From Emcibacteraceae bacterium (GTDB lineage: Bacteria; Pseudomonadota; Alphaproteobacteria; Sphingomonadales; Emcibacteraceae), in assembly GCA_021774795.1 (NCBI GenBank), contig JAJFIR010000051.1, positions 94,389 to 158,388 of the forward strand: a stretch of DNA of 64,000 nt, given 5' to 3'. The translations under genes and the position numbers were made by a program. The notes beneath the pieces were generated by a model that saw only the letters and a list, made by a program, of their open reading frames with translations, was not told the DNA's origin and made no database searches. Shown here in pieces: positions 63,917-64,000 of the stretch (the stretch's first letter is position 1; each line of letters begins with the position of its first letter).

Positions 63917-64000
63917 ATGTTAAAGAAAATAGGTCAGAAACAGTTTGCATTCGAGATGGTCCAGATGGAATCTCTGGTGCCGAAGGATCATCTTCTTCGC
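63917..64000 (+). CDS. IS1182-like transposase, N-terminal 28 codons only
   Basis: The frame opens at ATG 63917 and is cut by the window end. The visible residues include QKQFAFEMVQMESLVPKDHL followed by LR, which is the usual start of IS1182-type (IS5-related DDE) transposases, ahead of their DUF772-like domain. Too little is present to tell whether the element is intact. Confidence 0.7.
   Translation, partial: MLKKIGQKQFAFEMVQMESLVPKDHLLR

Larger units (their letters stand above)
63861..64000 (+). mobile_element. Left part of an IS1182-like insertion sequence
   Basis: The transposase start at 63917 shows that an insertion sequence enters here and continues past the window. The outer end is not defined; it may lie near GGCTCAGACTGTTGACAAAG at 63860-63879, but the inverted partner and target duplication are outside the window. 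Confidence 0.4.

Overview
The window looks like a piece of chromosome from a marine or aquatic alphaproteobacterium of moderately low GC content. The evidence is the class I lysyl-tRNA synthetase, the long alphaproteobacterial GTP cyclohydrolase II with a decayed RibB-like front half, an NAD-type FdsGBA formate dehydrogenase, a DapF with the ACGNATRC signature, and a set of polysaccharide and organic-matter catabolic genes (Cys-type sulfatase, GH29 fucosidase, 2-keto-3-deoxygalactonate enzymes). The order cannot be fixed from the sequence alone. Genes are tightly packed. Several convergent pairs share their stop codons, and only two gene-free stretches exceed 300 bases.

Layout. 1-4.5 kb: the end of an unknown gene, exonuclease III, and a leftward set of orphan OmpR-type regulator, pterin synthase-like enzyme and pteridine reductase-like SDR; then ribA. 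4.5-12.1 kb: one leftward operon for glutathione-dependent formaldehyde oxidation to CO2 (frmA-fghA-fdsG-fdsB-fdsA), ending in a DMT-type exporter, with a strong dyad upstream. 12.3-18 kb: DinG-like helicase, lysS, an initiating sugar-phosphate transferase and arfB. 18-29 kb: M16 protease, two beta-lactamase-fold proteins (one with its catalytic residues gone), pyrC, a rhtB-aminotransferase-dapF operon facing a MerR regulator, and a cystine transporter with a terminator hairpin in its leader. 29.6-36.6 kb: exported CocE-type hydrolase, DUF1579-like protein, NirC, two tandem SelA-fold PLP enzymes with twin-arginine leaders, and a lipoprotein of unknown function.

36.6-43 kb: a translationally coupled amino-sugar operon (DMT transporter, KbaZ/GatZ, AgaS, BadF-type sugar kinase), then a small membrane protein and a sulfatase. 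43-51.4 kb: a hydantoin-type catabolic locus. A GntR/FCD regulator with a palindromic operator stands between racemase/SDR genes on one side and hydantoinase, DHDPS-like aldolase, a fused binding protein-permease, an ATPase and a cysteine-desulfurase-like enzyme on the other. 51.4-54.8 kb: propionyl-CoA synthetase and a CRTAC1-like calcium-repeat protein. 55-62.3 kb: SSS transporter, DgoK and DgoA facing a leftward set of fucosidase, DUF3830 protein, BASS transporter and amine/amino-acid oxidase. 62.6 kb to the end: a family 2 glycosyltransferase, a hairpin-rich gap, and the first 28 codons of an IS1182-like transposase.

No CRISPR array, tRNA, rRNA or prophage was seen. The most distinctive items are the hydantoin-type locus with its operator, the twin Tat-leader PLP enzymes, the amino-sugar operon without a deacetylase or catalytic aldolase subunit, and the catalytically dead beta-lactamase-fold protein next to an intact relative.
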